Assembly: GCF_001499735.1 (NCBI RefSeq)
Contig: NZ_LN848257.1
Coordinates: forward strand, 3,791,741-3,855,740
Source: Thiocapsa sp. KS1
Lineage (GTDB): Bacteria > Pseudomonadota > Gammaproteobacteria > Chromatiales > Chromatiaceae
DNA: 64,000 nt
Direction: 5' to 3'
The notes under the pieces were generated by a model. That model made no database searches, had not been told where the DNA came from, and was given only the letters and a program-made list of their open reading frames with translations. The position numbers were made by a program, and so were the translations under genes. Of this stretch, positions 1-9,952 are shown piece by piece (the first letter of the stretch is position 1; every line of letters begins with the position of its first letter).

Positions 1-266
1 GCACCGGTTTCCGCTTTGCTCATACGTTCGCGATCTTCCTCTCCTTTCAGATGTTGCCTGACGCGACCATCGTGCGAGCGAGGCCCGTGGAAGAGGACGA
101 CTGCAAGTCGTCTATCCCGGGGGCACGCCGCTTCGCGACGTTGCTTCCGGCCGATCGGATGTGCAGGGAAGGATTGGTTCGTCGACGACAACGAGTAGAA
201 ACCTTCGACGACTCACCTTCGTTCCGGCTCTGTCGGTAGATCCTTTCCCGGAAATCACCTAAGACG
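1..266. other. Window edge, no supported gene
   Basis: One plus-strand frame stays open from the left edge to about position 239 and could be the 3' end of a gene truncated by the window. Its translation has no motif I recognise. No terminator with a T-run is visible behind uvrB. Confidence 0.3.
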
Positions 267-2276
267 TCAAGCCGCAAGCCCGCGTCCCTGCAACTCCTTG
301 ATCTTATCCCGAACGGCGGCGGCCTGCTCGAACTCGAGGTTCTTCGCGTGCTGGTACATGGTCTTCTCCAGCGCCTTGAGCTTCTTGGCCATCTGCTGTG
401 GTGTCAGGCTGGCGTATTCGATGATCTCCTCGGCGACCTTGGCATACTGGCGCGCCTTCATGGGTGCGCCCGGGATGGCGCCTTCCATGATGTCGGCGAC
501 CGCCTTGCGGATGGTTTGAGGTGTGATGCCCTCGGCGGTGTTGTGGAGGATCTGTTTGGCGCGGCGACGCTCGGTCTCGCCGATCGCGCGCTCCATGGAG
601 CCGGTGATGCGGTCTGCATAGAGGATCGCCTTGCCGTTGGCGTTGCGCGCGGCGCGCCCGATGGTCTGGATCAAGGAGCCTTCCGAGCGCAGAAAGCCTT
701 CTTTATCGGCGTCCAGGATGGCGACCAGCGAGACCTCCGGCATGTCGAGCCCCTCGCGCAGCAGGTTGATCCCGACCAGCACGTCGAATTCGCCCAAGCG
801 CAGATCCCGGATGATCTCGACACGCTCGACCGTGTCGATGTCCGAATGCAGATAGCGGACCTTCACCCCGTGCTCGTTGAGATACTCGGTCAGGTCCTCG
901 GCCATTCGCTTGGTCAGCGTGGTGACCAGCACCCGCTCGCCGATGGCGACCCGCAGCCCGATCTCCGAGAGCAGATCGTCGACCTGGGTCAGGGCGGGGC
1001 GGACCTCCACCTCCGGATCCACCAGCCCGGTGGGCCGGACCACCTGCTCGACCACGGCCCCCGAGTGCTCGATCTCGTAGGCGCGCGGCGTGGCCGAGAC
1101 ATAGATGGTCTGAGGCTGCCGGGCCTGAAACTCCTCGAAGCGCAGCGGGCGATTGTCGAGTGCCGAGGGCAGCCGGAAGCCATAGTCGACCAGGTTCTCC
1201 TTGCGCGAGCGGTCGCCCTTGTACATGCCGCCGAGCTGAGGGACGGTGACATGACTCTCGTCGATGACGACGATGGCATCCGCAGGCAGATAGTCATACA
1301 GCGTCGGCGGCGGCTCGCCGGGACCGCGTCCGGAGAGATAGCGGCTGTAGTTTTCGACCCCGGAGCAGTAGCCGACCTCCAGCATCATCTCCAGATCGAA
1401 GAGGGTGCGTTGCTCCAGGCGTTGGGCCTCGACCAGCTTGTCGTTGTCGCGCAGCCAGGTCAGCCGGTCCTTGAGCTCCACCTTGATCTGCTCGACCGCG
1501 TTCAGGATGGTCTCGCGCGGCGTGGCGTAGTGCGTCTTCGGAAAGACCGTATAGCGCGGGACCTTGCGCAGCTGCTCGCCGGTGAGCGGGTCGAAGAGCG
1601 AGAGCGATTCGATCTCCTCGTCGAACAGCTCGACCCGCAGCGCCTCGTCGTCGGACTCCGCCGGGTAGATGTCGATCACGTCCCCGCGCACCCGATAGGT
1701 GCCGCGCGAGAGCTCGATCTCGTTTCGGCGGTATTGCAGATCCGCAAGCCGGCGCAGCAGGGCGCGCTGATCGATCAGATCGCCGCGGTTCAGATGCAGC
1801 ACCATCTTCAGATAGGCGTCCGGGTCGCCGAGGCCGTAGATCGAGGAGACGCTCGCCACGATGATGACATCCGGTCGCTCCAGCAGCGCTTTGGTGGCCG
1901 AGAGACGCATCTGCTCGATGTGCTCGTTGATCGAGGAATCCTTCTCGATATAGGTGTCAGTGGAGGGGACGTAAGCCTCGGGCTGGTAGTAGTCGTAATA
2001 GGAGACGAAATATTCCACCGCGTTGTGCGGGAAGAACTCCTTCATCTCGCCGTAGAGCTGGGCGGCGAGCGTCTTGTTCGGCGCCAGGATCAGGGCGGGG
2101 CGCTGCACTCGGTCGATGACGCTGGCGATGGTAAAGGTCTTGCCCGAGCCCGTCACGCCGAGCAGGGTCATGGCCGACTCGCCGTCGCTCAGACCCTCCA
2201 CCAGGCGGCGGATCGCCTCGGGCTGGTCGCCTGCGGGGGCGAACGGCGCGACAAGTTGAAAGGGACGCTCAGACAT
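267..2276 (-). CDS. uvrB: Excinuclease ABC subunit B
   Basis: DNA-damage recognition and strand-loading helicase of cytoplasmic nucleotide excision repair, working with UvrA and UvrC. The 669-residue product has the family's normal length. It starts [20 protein letters not shown] and carries Walker A GVTGSGKT at residues 40-47. The Tyr-rich beta-hairpin ([10 protein letters not shown]) that inserts between DNA strands lies near residue 93, and a DESH Walker B follows. The C-terminal UVR domain ([19 protein letters not shown]), which contacts UvrC, is intact. It is transcribed away from the aminotransferase across a 109-bp divergent gap that must hold both promoters. No SOS box was identified there with confidence. 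Confidence 0.97.
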   Translation of the reverse strand: MSERPFQLVAPFAPAGDQPEAIRRLVEGLSDGESAMTLLGVTGSGKTFTIASVIDRVQRPALILAPNKTLAAQLYGEMKEFFPHNAVEYFVSYYDYYQPEAYVPSTDTYIEKDSSINEHIEQMRLSATKALLERPDVIIVASVSSIYGLGDPDAYLKMVLHLNRGDLIDQRALLRRLADLQYRRNEIELSRGTYRVRGDVIDIYPAESDDEALRVELFDEEIESLSLFDPLTGEQLRKVPRYTVFPKTHYATPRETILNAVEQIKVELKDRLTWLRDNDKLVEAQRLEQRTLFDLEMMLEVGYCSGVENYSRYLSGRGPGEPPPTLYDYLPADAIVVIDESHVTVPQLGGMYKGDRSRKENLVDYGFRLPSALDNRPLRFEEFQARQPQTIYVSATPRAYEIEHSGAVVEQVVRPTGLVDPEVEVRPALTQVDDLLSEIGLRVAIGERVLVTTLTKRMAEDLTEYLNEHGVKVRYLHSDIDTVERVEIIRDLRLGEFDVLVGINLLREGLDMPEVSLVAILDADKEGFLRSEGSLIQTIGRAARNANGKAILYADRITGSMERAIGETERRRAKQILHNTAEGITPQTIRKAVADIMEGAIPGAPMKARQYAKVAEEIIEYASLTPQQMAKKLKALEKTMYQHAKNLEFEQAAAVRDKIKELQGRGLAA

Positions 2277-2385
2277 CGGAGTGCGTGCCGGGTGTTTGCG
2301 GTTTCGTTATGATTGGGAGCGACACACCGCATGTCCAGTCACAACAATAACCACCCTCACCACAAGAGCCCAGAGAAGACACTCG

Positions 2386-3570
2386 ATGACCATCAAGCTC
2401 GCCGCGCGCGTTCAGGCTGTCAAACCCTCCGCCACCCTGGCCATCACGGCCCGCGCCAAGGCCCTGCGCGCCGCGGGCAAGGATGTCATCGGGCTCGGTG
2501 CCGGGGAGCCGGACTTCGACACGCCAGACCACATCAAGGAAGCGGCCATCGCCGCGATCCGCGCCGGCTTCACCAAATACACCGCGGTGGACGGCACCAC
2601 GGAGCTCAAGCAGGCCGTGATCGACAAGTTCAAGCGCGAGAACGGACTGGATTATGCCCACGACCAGATCCTGGTCTCCTGCGGCGGCAAGCAGAGCTTC
2701 TTCAACCTCGCCCAAGCGCTCCTGGATCCGGGCGAGGAGGTGGTGATTCCGGCGCCCTACTGGGTCTCCTATCCCGACATGGTCCTGCTGGCCGGCGGCG
2801 CGCCCGTGCTCGTGCACGCCGGTGCCGATCAGCGCTTCAAGATCACCCCCGGACAGCTCAAGGGCGCCCTCACCGACAAGACCCGTCTGGTCGTCATCAA
2901 CAGCCCCTCGAACCCCACCGGCATGGCCTACAGCCGCGAGGAGCTCGAAGCCCTCGGCGAGGTCCTGCGCGAGTTCCCGCGTACTCTCATCGCCACCGAC
3001 GACATGTACGAGCACATTCGCTGGAGCCCCGAGCCTTTCGTCAACATCCTCAACGCCTGTCCGGACCTCTACCCGCGGACCCTGGTCCTCAACGGCGTCT
3101 CCAAGGCCTACTCCATGACCGGCTGGCGCATCGGCTATGCCGGCGGCCCGGCCGAGATCATCAAGGCCATGAAGAAGGTGCAGGGCCAGAGCACCTCCAA
3201 CCCGACATCCATCTCGCAGGTCGCCGCCCAAGCCGCCTTGGAAGGCCCGCAAGAGTGCATCGGCGTCATGCTCAATGCCTTCCACGAGCGCCACGATTTC
3301 GTGGTCGAGCGCCTCAACCAGATCCCCGGCATCGAATGCCTGCCCACCGACGGCACCTTCTACGTCTTCCCGAAGGTGCAGGGTGCGATCGACAAGCTCC
3401 CCGGAATCGCCAACGACCTGGACTTCGCGGAATACCTGATTGAGAAGGCCGGCGTGGCCCTCGTGCCCGGCTCCGCCTTCGGCCTGAACGGCTACGCGCG
3501 GATCTCGATCGCCACCAGCCGCGCGAACCTGGAGCAGGCCTTGGAGCGGATCGCCGCTGCGGTCGCATGA
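2386..3570 (+). CDS. aspC: Class I PLP-dependent aspartate aminotransferase
   Basis: PLP-dependent transamination, most likely aspartate + 2-oxoglutarate to oxaloacetate + glutamate in the cytoplasm. The 394-residue product is of the aspartate aminotransferase Igamma type (MTIKLAARVQAVKPSATLAI start, SNPTG motif, ATSRANLEQAL end). The PLP Schiff-base lysine is K240 in NGVSKAYSMTGWRIGY. The frame is open upstream to 2281, but conservation begins at the ATG at 2386, with a purine-rich GAGAAG just upstream. The following gene is tRNA-Asn with its own promoter, so this is probably monocistronic. Related enzymes also use prephenate or aromatic amino acids, so the exact substrate is inferred. Confidence 0.9.
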   Translation: MTIKLAARVQAVKPSATLAITARAKALRAAGKDVIGLGAGEPDFDTPDHIKEAAIAAIRAGFTKYTAVDGTTELKQAVIDKFKRENGLDYAHDQILVSCGGKQSFFNLAQALLDPGEEVVIPAPYWVSYPDMVLLAGGAPVLVHAGADQRFKITPGQLKGALTDKTRLVVINSPSNPTGMAYSREELEALGEVLREFPRTLIATDDMYEHIRWSPEPFVNILNACPDLYPRTLVLNGVSKAYSMTGWRIGYAGGPAEIIKAMKKVQGQSTSNPTSISQVAAQAALEGPQECIGVMLNAFHERHDFVVERLNQIPGIECLPTDGTFYVFPKVQGAIDKLPGIANDLDFAEYLIEKAGVALVPGSAFGLNGYARISIATSRANLEQALERIAAAVA

Positions 3571-3589
3571 AAGCAGCATCTTCGCGATC

Positions 3590-3618
3590 TTGACTCCACC
3601 TGGGTGCCCGGCTAACAT
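3590..3618 (+). promoter_or_regulatory. Sigma-70 type promoter of tRNA-Asn
   Basis: TTGACT (-35, 3590-3595), a 17-bp spacer, and TAACAT (-10, 3613-3618) lie directly before the tRNA. They are followed by a GC-rich discriminator (GCGGGCTCCC), as in stringently controlled stable-RNA promoters. Transcription would start near 3625, about 10 nt before the mature 5' end. Confidence 0.75.
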
Positions 3619-3634
3619 TGCGGGCTCCCATAGA

Positions 3635-3710
3635 TCCCTGGTAGCTCAGTCGGTAGAGCGGGTGACTGTTAATCACTAGGTCGGCGGTTCGAGCCCGTCC
3701 CAGGGAGCCA
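3635..3710 (+). tRNA. tRNA-Asn (GTT anticodon)
   Basis: A complete 76-nt cloverleaf with CCA encoded. The acceptor stem TCCCTGG/CCAGGGA pairs perfectly. The D-loop (AGCTCAGTCGGTAGAGC) and T-arm (GGTTCGAGCCC) are present, and the anticodon GTT is at 3668-3670 in loop CTGTTAA. A promoter lies 17 nt upstream and a terminator follows 8 nt downstream. The gene marks the left edge of the accessory region, but I found no downstream copy of its 3' end that would serve as an integrase attachment site. Confidence 0.97.
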
Positions 3711-3717
3711 ATAAAAC

Positions 3718-3755
3718 AACGGCTTAGGCGTTTCGCGCCTAGGCCGTTTTCTTTT
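3718..3755 (+). terminator. Intrinsic terminator of tRNA-Asn
   Basis: A 13-bp stem (AACGGCTTAGGCG / CGCCTAGGCCGTT, one G-T wobble) closes a 5-nt loop and is followed by a T-rich run (TTTTCTTTT). Confidence 0.9.
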
Positions 3756-4659
3756 GTGTGACATTGGGTTGCCGTTTCGCTGGATGCAGCGAGGCAACTT
3801 CCATGCTGGATCACCCGCGAACCCAAGCGAACATCTGCGGGCGTCTTGCACGCCGTTCTCCGTCTTGGCCCGTCCCTGTAAGACCTGTGTGGTCTTCGGG
3901 GCCGTAGCGTGCCGGATCCAGACCAGCCGATTGGCCGGTACGCGTCGCGGTGATCTGGGCCTCGTCGATGCCCGGCCAGACCGTCTCGACCTCGTGGCCG
4001 AGGGCGCGGCTGTACACCCGACAACAAGCCACTCAGCGCCCCGCGGATGGCCATCAATCAGGACCATCCCATCGGCAACGACCGCCTTTATCGAGAGAGC
4101 GCGGCCATGACCGGCCAACGCCAGTAACTGCGCAAGCTGGACGAACGAACATCAGGCGGCCATGAAGGGCAGGGCGAGTTGCAACAGTGAATTAATCGAG
4201 CCTGGCCGTTTAGCCTTTAAAGCGTCCCCAAAAGCCTTTCAGGACATCGCATAGCTGGGGATGCCGCTTTCCTGCGAGCCCCCGGCACTGGTGAGCACTA
4301 GCAGATGACGGTGCGCACGTAGCCGGCCGGGCCGGCAGTTCCGGCGGATAAGGTTCGATCTATGGTATGCCGTTGGCATAGCGAGCCTTTTCGCGGGTTG
4401 TTTCTAAAACTGTCCGAGGAAACTGTAACCGCTTCGGGCACGGCAACACGTCCCAAAAATCGACCTTCCCGATCAAAACACGTCGTCGACTGAGAGTCAT
4501 ATAAAGGTCCCGGTTCCAGGCGCCCGGAGTCTGCGCTGAGCTCTTGTGATGCCGATCCGGGTGACCCTGATGGTTGCAAGGCCGAATGCGGAATGCCCTG
4601 TCCCGCACCTTGCCCGGAATTTGTCGTCATAAGCGCACGGTCCATTACCGGAGTCCGCC
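3756..4659. other. Non-coding or decayed stretch downstream of tRNA-Asn
   Basis: About 900 bp without a supported gene. On the minus strand, two overlapping frames (about 4118-4015 and 4032-3811) read as if one polypeptide had been broken by a frameshift (DGHPRGAEWLVVGC continuing as RVYSRALGHEVETVWPG). This suggests a relic of unknown family. The remainder has lower GC and short frames only. Confidence 0.35.
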
Positions 4660-5565
4660 TCACACGAAGACAAATTCCTCTTTCTCTTCCGGCAGACAAA
4701 GCTGCCATGCGGGCAGGAGGCGTGTAACCTTTTCTGCTCTATAAAGTTTGTTCCGCAAGATATTCCAGCGTGCCAGATCAAATGACTCCCGATACAAGTA
4801 CGCCATCCAGTCCGCTAGGAGCACCGCTGCATAGGTATCTGCGTCGCCGGTATCACAGATAGCAAGCCCGGCACTGTGTCGGTAACCGGTCACAATGGTT
4901 GCCTCGTCATAGCCCAAGCGCTGGAGTGCAACCGCCGCCGTGCCTGCACGAAATGTCGTATCCTCGGGCAGAGTGGATTCTGCCGATGAGGCAACAGGGT
5001 CGAGTACCGCCGGTAACTCTGAGAAATGAAGGTTGGCAAACAAGGCTTGAATATACGCAGTCAATTCGGGTGTGTTCGCCACATGCCAAAAATTGAAGAC
5101 CACTGTTTTGCGCGGCTGGGTAACCTCGGTAACCCCATGGTATGACTCCGCGTGAAGCAGAAAGCCAAAGGCTTTGTTGTATTCAGGATAAACACTGAAC
5201 ACCGCTTTGCCATGTGGCGATGAGAATAATTCCAGAACGCCACCATGATCAGGTTGCCATTGTTTATTAAATTGCACGACCAGCCGCGCAATCTCATAGC
5301 CCAAAAGTGGTCGGTCACTATGTATGCCAATGACTTGTCCCGGCAGCATTTGTTGAGCAGTGACGACAACACGATCAACGAGTGGCAACCGGGTAATCTC
5401 TCGCATTCTAGCGAGTATTGCGGCTTGAAACGATACAGGAATATTATTGGTAACGTCGCAAAGAGAGCACCGGTAAAACGCACCATCCCGATGCTGCCAA
5501 TCATTGGTTGGCAAAAATAGGGCCTCCAGCACAGCACGCTGGTCTTCGGAAAATGCGGAGTCCAC
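4660..5565 (-). CDS. Orphan 2-oxoglutarate/Fe(II)-dependent oxygenase-like protein
   Basis: Predicted cytoplasmic non-haem iron dioxygenase of 301 residues, substrate unknown. The HxD of the iron triad is in GIHSDRPLLGYEIARLVVQF, followed by GGVLELFSS. The distal His (YHGVTEV) and a 2-oxoglutarate-binding Arg (PRKTVVFNFW) come at the expected spacing for a prolyl-4-hydroxylase-like double-stranded beta-helix. The C-terminal ~100 residues match nothing I know. The start is a GTG without a clear ribosome binding site, and an in-frame stop lies close upstream. Base composition is more AT-rich than the core genome and no partner gene is adjacent, which suggests acquisition. Similar enzymes occur in peptide-modification clusters, but no precursor peptide or radical SAM gene is visible here. 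Confidence 0.7.
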   Translation of the reverse strand: MDSAFSEDQRAVLEALFLPTNDWQHRDGAFYRCSLCDVTNNIPVSFQAAILARMREITRLPLVDRVVVTAQQMLPGQVIGIHSDRPLLGYEIARLVVQFNKQWQPDHGGVLELFSSPHGKAVFSVYPEYNKAFGFLLHAESYHGVTEVTQPRKTVVFNFWHVANTPELTAYIQALFANLHFSELPAVLDPVASSAESTLPEDTTFRAGTAAVALQRLGYDEATIVTGYRHSAGLAICDTGDADTYAAVLLADWMAYLYRESFDLARWNILRNKLYRAEKVTRLLPAWQLCLPEEKEEFVFV

Positions 5566-6145
5566 ACAAAAAAGGGGAATGGGTTATGGTGGTGATTGGG
5601 TTGCAAGAGCAACGGTTTAACTCCTACGCTGCGCGCCCAGCGGTAGTCCCGCATACGCGGAGGCAATATGCAGAGCGCAACCCGCACGCCGTGAAGCCAT
5701 TTAAGGGCGCTGTGCCCGGCGGACCAGCGGGGAGTTGGTCACGACACCGACCGCAGGGCGAGCCCGGGCACAAACGATACCTCCAAGGACCGTGTCCTCG
5801 CGGCCGCAGGACGCCCCCGCGAGTGATTATAAGTGTTGTTTCCAAAAGTATCTCGTCACCAATTCCAAAGACTCGTCCACCCGAATTCCGCCAACTTTTT
5901 TCGCATTGCGACACCGACTGAGAGGCGGCGGACGAGTCCGTTCACGACCCACATCTGCCGCTCGGTTCCCGGACCTCAGCGGCAGCTCTGCACGTGATTG
6001 CGGTCTCCCGCACTTAGACCCCAGTGCTACTCCGAACGGCCAGTTAGATTGGTTCCCCCAGCGGCTGCGGCCGGCAGGTCAACACGTTTGCGGAAGCCGA
6101 CTGTTGGCTAATCCGCGATGCATCCCAAGCCGACGGTCGCGATTC
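5566..6145. other. Intergenic stretch without a recognised gene
   Basis: About 580 bp between the 3' end of the large nuclease/STAND-like gene and the 5' end of the oxygenase gene. Short open frames here have no recognisable sequence and no convincing start signals. Confidence 0.4.
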
Positions 6146-9100
6146 TCAATACCGCTCCCGATTCAGGGCCGCGTCCTCGTCGTGGCGCTTTGCGTCGTGC
6201 TCGTACGTTCGGGCGATCCGTTCAAGCGACTCCGCCAAATGGGGATGGGTCGCCGCCAGACCGATGGCGTAGCGTCGAAATCGATCCGCCAGCACGCGCT
6301 CCTGGTTACCCCCCTCGTCCATGGCTCGGGAGGTGATACCGCGCTTGTTGTAGGTGCCGGTCTCGAATCCCCTGCGCATCTGTGCCAGTTCCGGACGGTC
6401 GAGGATGTCTCGGGCCGGTATGCCTGGCCAAATCCCATCTGCACCTTCCGGTGCATGGGCCAGGATTTGGCCGATGGTCTGCTCGCCCATGGTCGATCGA
6501 TCGGCTGCCCGGCAGAGCGCGAGTGTCTCATCGACAAAACGGATGCAGGCGTCCGGGTCGATCGCGCCGTTATCCAAGCTGCCGGGATGCCGCCGGCAAT
6601 CGTGAAGCAGGCGCCAGGCATTCTCGGCGGCGACTCGCTCTCCATCCGATGGGGCAGAGTCGGATTGGCGCTCGCCACGCTCGGGACGAAAGATCAGGCA
6701 CACAAGCTCGGTAAACAGCGCCGGTTTAGAGGTGATGGCCTCGGTCAGGGCCGTTAGAGCGGATGATTCGTCTAGGTGAAACGCCGGGATCAGTTGGAAT
6801 TCGATTTGGAGCAGGCGCTCCTGGTCCATGCCATCCCACGCCTCTAAGCGTTCGATGAGCCTCGCAAGGTGCCACGAGGGTGGAAACTTGGCGTCTGGCT
6901 CACCCCGCGTCATCGCGGTATCGAGCGCTTGCAGCACCAGCTCGGGGCTGGAGTCGTCCGAATGGTCGATCAAAGCGTTCAGCGCGCTGACCGGCCGGCC
7001 TGCTTGTAGAAGCTTGGTCGCTGCGTGCTCACGATCCGTGTGGTCCACGCCCCAAAGCCCAGGGGTCACGTTGCGCCAATACGCGGAATCGACTTCCTGT
7101 CCCCATTCCTCGGCCAGGCTCCAGGTCAGTCGCTCGTCTCGCGCAAGCCGCAGAAACGCAGCGAATCGCTCCGCCGGCCAGCCCCGCTCATGGCCGACCC
7201 GGATGACCTGACGCAGAAAGGTGGCTGTCTCGTCCGCGGGCAAAAAGCGCAGAACGCCCGCGATCATGGACGCGCGAGACGTTCCCAAGCCGAAGTCCGT
7301 GTCCAGCCCCAAGATCCAGCTCGCCAGGGCCGCGCGCTCGGGGACAATATGAAGCAGACAGCGGCCGACGATAAATGCATCGCAGCTCAGGTCGGCCAAG
7401 CGCAGCACACCCTCAAGGCCCAGGTTCCGGACGATCTGCTCCAGTGCATTCAGCCGCCATTCCTCGCGGAGCCGGTCTGCCTCCCGATAATCTTCCGGCT
7501 CTTCCATGGGCAAGTCGCCCCGGCCGTTTTGGAATAACCAGCGGTTTCGGACTACTGGATCCTGCGGCGACAGTGCGTCGTACAGATCGCGCCAACGGGC
7601 AGCCTGCTCCGGCGCGAGCGCGGTCTCCGGATGATTCTTTCCGTAGCTCAGATGCCAGTGAAGCTGCTCACGGAGCTTATTGCGGATCGACTCCCTTTCC
7701 AAGTCGTCTGCATCGGGGCCCGTAAATGCGCCGACCATCGTGAGGACTCGATCCGCCCGGGGGTCGTCTAGCAGGGTCAGTTTGTCGACAAGTCGGACGA
7801 CTCGATGGGCGTTGCCGTTCGCCATGGCAATCATTCGATCGGCGGCGGCGGCGAGGATGCCGTAGACCTCATCGCCGCTCGGGCGCTCGGCGGTACCCGC
7901 ATTGTCCTCACGCCAGTTTGGCTTACTGGCAGGCGAGGCCACGTCGGGCCCGCGATGAAGCAGGCGGTCCATCAGTTGGAACGCGATGTCCGGTTCGATG
8001 GACATCAACTTGTCCAACACTGCAATTCGCTGTTCCAGAGTTGCCGCGGTCTGCGGCAACCAACTCCGAAAGATTCCGAGCAGGCTATTGAAAGGACTGT
8101 TGCCCGCGTTGTTGGGCAACTGGACATGGGACATTTGCCCCAGCACTGCAGCAACCCGTGACATCCAGCGCGGCGACCAGGCGAGCGACTCCAGCGCCCA
8201 GAGCAGGTCCGCATAGAACCAGGCCCCACCCCCCAGCGGGCTGCTCGCCGAGACGCTCTCCTCGAACAGGCGCAGGACCGGCGCATCCGCCCGACCGAGG
8301 CTGGTCTCGACTGCCTTGAGAAAGGCGCCGGGCGCGGCCTCCGCGAGCTCCGAGAGATAGGACGCCAGGGACAACCAGCGGGTTGCGTCCGCGTCTTGGA
8401 GCAGACGCTCCACCAGACGCTCGACTCGAAGACCGACGTTGTGCGTCGTGAGCCCTTCGTGGTCCCGTGCGCGAACCGCGAGCTTGACCAAGGCATCGAA
8501 GACGGCTTGGAACAGGAGCCCGGATTCGCCCCGAACCTTCCCGTAGACCTGGGCCATCCAGCGTTTGTCCGGCTCAAGCTCCAGGATCGGGTCGGGCGCC
8601 ACAAGCATGGCCTCGACGATCTCGAAGAATCGGTCGAGCTCCGTCGCGCCGAGCCGATCGGCATAGAGGTCGAGCAGTTCCAAAGGCGCCTTGGCACGCC
8701 AGATCTTGCCGATGGAGACGACCGGCGCATCGTCGGATTGGGCGAGCCTGCGCAGCTTCCGCTCGACGGACTCGTAGGGCGTGCCGGTCAGCCGCTCGAC
8801 GATGGCGCGGTCGGCGGCCTTTTCGCCGTGCCAGGCACCGAGCAGGCACAGGGTCGCCAAGGCGTCGGCCTCCGGTATGCCCAGCCACTCGGGGCTGCGG
8901 ATCGCGGGATTGGCGGCGCGGCGACGGCGATAGACGCTCCATGATCGGCCCGTTGCGAGCGCTAGACGCCGGGCGTCGGATTCCTCGATCCCAATCGCGA
9001 TCAGCGCGTCGCGGAATGCATGGATGCTGGGACGCTTAAGCTCAAGCTGGAACCCTTCGCCGCCCTTGCCGCCGTATCCGGACGGCAGATCGCTGGCCGC

Positions 9101-9952
9101 AACCGGGACGATGGTGAGGACATTACCCGCCGGGCGTTGGGCAATCTCGGGACGTGCGGCGATGGCGATTTGCTGGCCGGGCCTGCCCGCGACGAACCGC
9201 CAGCCCGTTTCGCCAGTGACCACGAGGGCCCGGTCGGACAAATCCTCGGTTTCGAGCAGCGCGGCACAGGCGAAGGCGGCCGCCTCGGCGGCGCTGTCCG
9301 CTCGGATCGCATAGGTGCCGTTGCGTCCCCCGGCGATTCGGCCGCGCACATCGGCGATGAGCCGATCTTTCGCCTCCCGTCGGTCGGCGAAGAATGCCGA
9401 GGGCGAGATCGGCGGGGCGCATTGGCTGGCCCAGGTCTGCCAATGGCGGGCGAGGCTCTCGACCCCGGGCCCCGTCAGTTCAATCTCTTCGGCAAAGGCC
9501 AGCGCGATTGCCGGACTTGATTCCAGCCAGACCTCTAAGTCGTCCGCGTCGTAGGCACGCACGTTCTGCCAGTCGCCCTCGGCGCGTTTCGTCGCCGCCC
9601 ACTCCGCTTTCTTGGCCCAGTGTCGCGCTGTCACGGCAATCAAGGTCGATTGCTGTCGCGTCCCCTGGTCGGTTGCTTCGGTTCGCTTCTTATAGTCTCG
9701 GTTTGCCTTGGCGCCAACTCCAGCCTCGACGCTGATCTCCCAGGCCGAGCGACCCGCCGGCACCCAGGGGTCGCCGTGTTTGCTCAGGATCAGCCCGTCC
9801 CAACCCGGTCGGCTCACGGAGTCGCCTGCGGGAAAGGCGATCTCGATGACGGTGCCCGACTGAACCGCCAGCCGCCGAACCAACCGCGGCAGCTCGCCTT
9901 GGGCCTCGCGGCTCCCTGCCCAACGCTCGATGTCCTTGGCGGTCACCTTCAT
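6146..9952 (-). CDS. Large Mrr-like nuclease / degenerate STAND-like protein, candidate defence gene
   Basis: 1268-residue cytoplasmic protein of no family I can name. Residues 1-150 look like a PD-(D/E)xK (Mrr/restriction-endonuclease-like) domain: GWDG with D52, WEIS with E72, K82 and DYKKR, then the YDADDLEVWLE motif. Residues 185-355 resemble the core of STAND NTPases (RREAKDRLIADVRGR..., then ARRLALATGRSWSVYRRRR). The place where a Walker A loop belongs reads YAIRADSAAEAAAF, so no GKT/S is present. The remaining ~900 residues are helical, rich in Leu, Trp and Arg, like a repeat sensor region. The start ATG overlaps the toxin stop (ATGA), so it is the third gene of a toxin-antitoxin operon. 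A role in phage defence is an inference from architecture and context. Confidence 0.65.
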   Translation of the reverse strand: MKVTAKDIERWAGSREAQGELPRLVRRLAVQSGTVIEIAFPAGDSVSRPGWDGLILSKHGDPWVPAGRSAWEISVEAGVGAKANRDYKKRTEATDQGTRQQSTLIAVTARHWAKKAEWAATKRAEGDWQNVRAYDADDLEVWLESSPAIALAFAEEIELTGPGVESLARHWQTWASQCAPPISPSAFFADRREAKDRLIADVRGRIAGGRNGTYAIRADSAAEAAAFACAALLETEDLSDRALVVTGETGWRFVAGRPGQQIAIAARPEIAQRPAGNVLTIVPVAASDLPSGYGGKGGEGFQLELKRPSIHAFRDALIAIGIEESDARRLALATGRSWSVYRRRRAANPAIRSPEWLGIPEADALATLCLLGAWHGEKAADRAIVERLTGTPYESVERKLRRLAQSDDAPVVSIGKIWRAKAPLELLDLYADRLGATELDRFFEIVEAMLVAPDPILELEPDKRWMAQVYGKVRGESGLLFQAVFDALVKLAVRARDHEGLTTHNVGLRVERLVERLLQDADATRWLSLASYLSELAEAAPGAFLKAVETSLGRADAPVLRLFEESVSASSPLGGGAWFYADLLWALESLAWSPRWMSRVAAVLGQMSHVQLPNNAGNSPFNSLLGIFRSWLPQTAATLEQRIAVLDKLMSIEPDIAFQLMDRLLHRGPDVASPASKPNWREDNAGTAERPSGDEVYGILAAAADRMIAMANGNAHRVVRLVDKLTLLDDPRADRVLTMVGAFTGPDADDLERESIRNKLREQLHWHLSYGKNHPETALAPEQAARWRDLYDALSPQDPVVRNRWLFQNGRGDLPMEEPEDYREADRLREEWRLNALEQIVRNLGLEGVLRLADLSCDAFIVGRCLLHIVPERAALASWILGLDTDFGLGTSRASMIAGVLRFLPADETATFLRQVIRVGHERGWPAERFAAFLRLARDERLTWSLAEEWGQEVDSAYWRNVTPGLWGVDHTDREHAATKLLQAGRPVSALNALIDHSDDSSPELVLQALDTAMTRGEPDAKFPPSWHLARLIERLEAWDGMDQERLLQIEFQLIPAFHLDESSALTALTEAITSKPALFTELVCLIFRPERGERQSDSAPSDGERVAAENAWRLLHDCRRHPGSLDNGAIDPDACIRFVDETLALCRAADRSTMGEQTIGQILAHAPEGADGIWPGIPARDILDRPELAQMRRGFETGTYNKRGITSRAMDEGGNQERVLADRFRRYAIGLAATHPHLAESLERIARTYEHDAKRHDEDAALNRERY

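Noticed and set aside
3669..4118. A minus-strand frame crossing tRNA-Asn and ending in GTGSNRRPSD
   Set aside because: The C-terminal string is the translated tRNA gene, a known false-positive pattern. Only the upstream part might be a relic of a gene.
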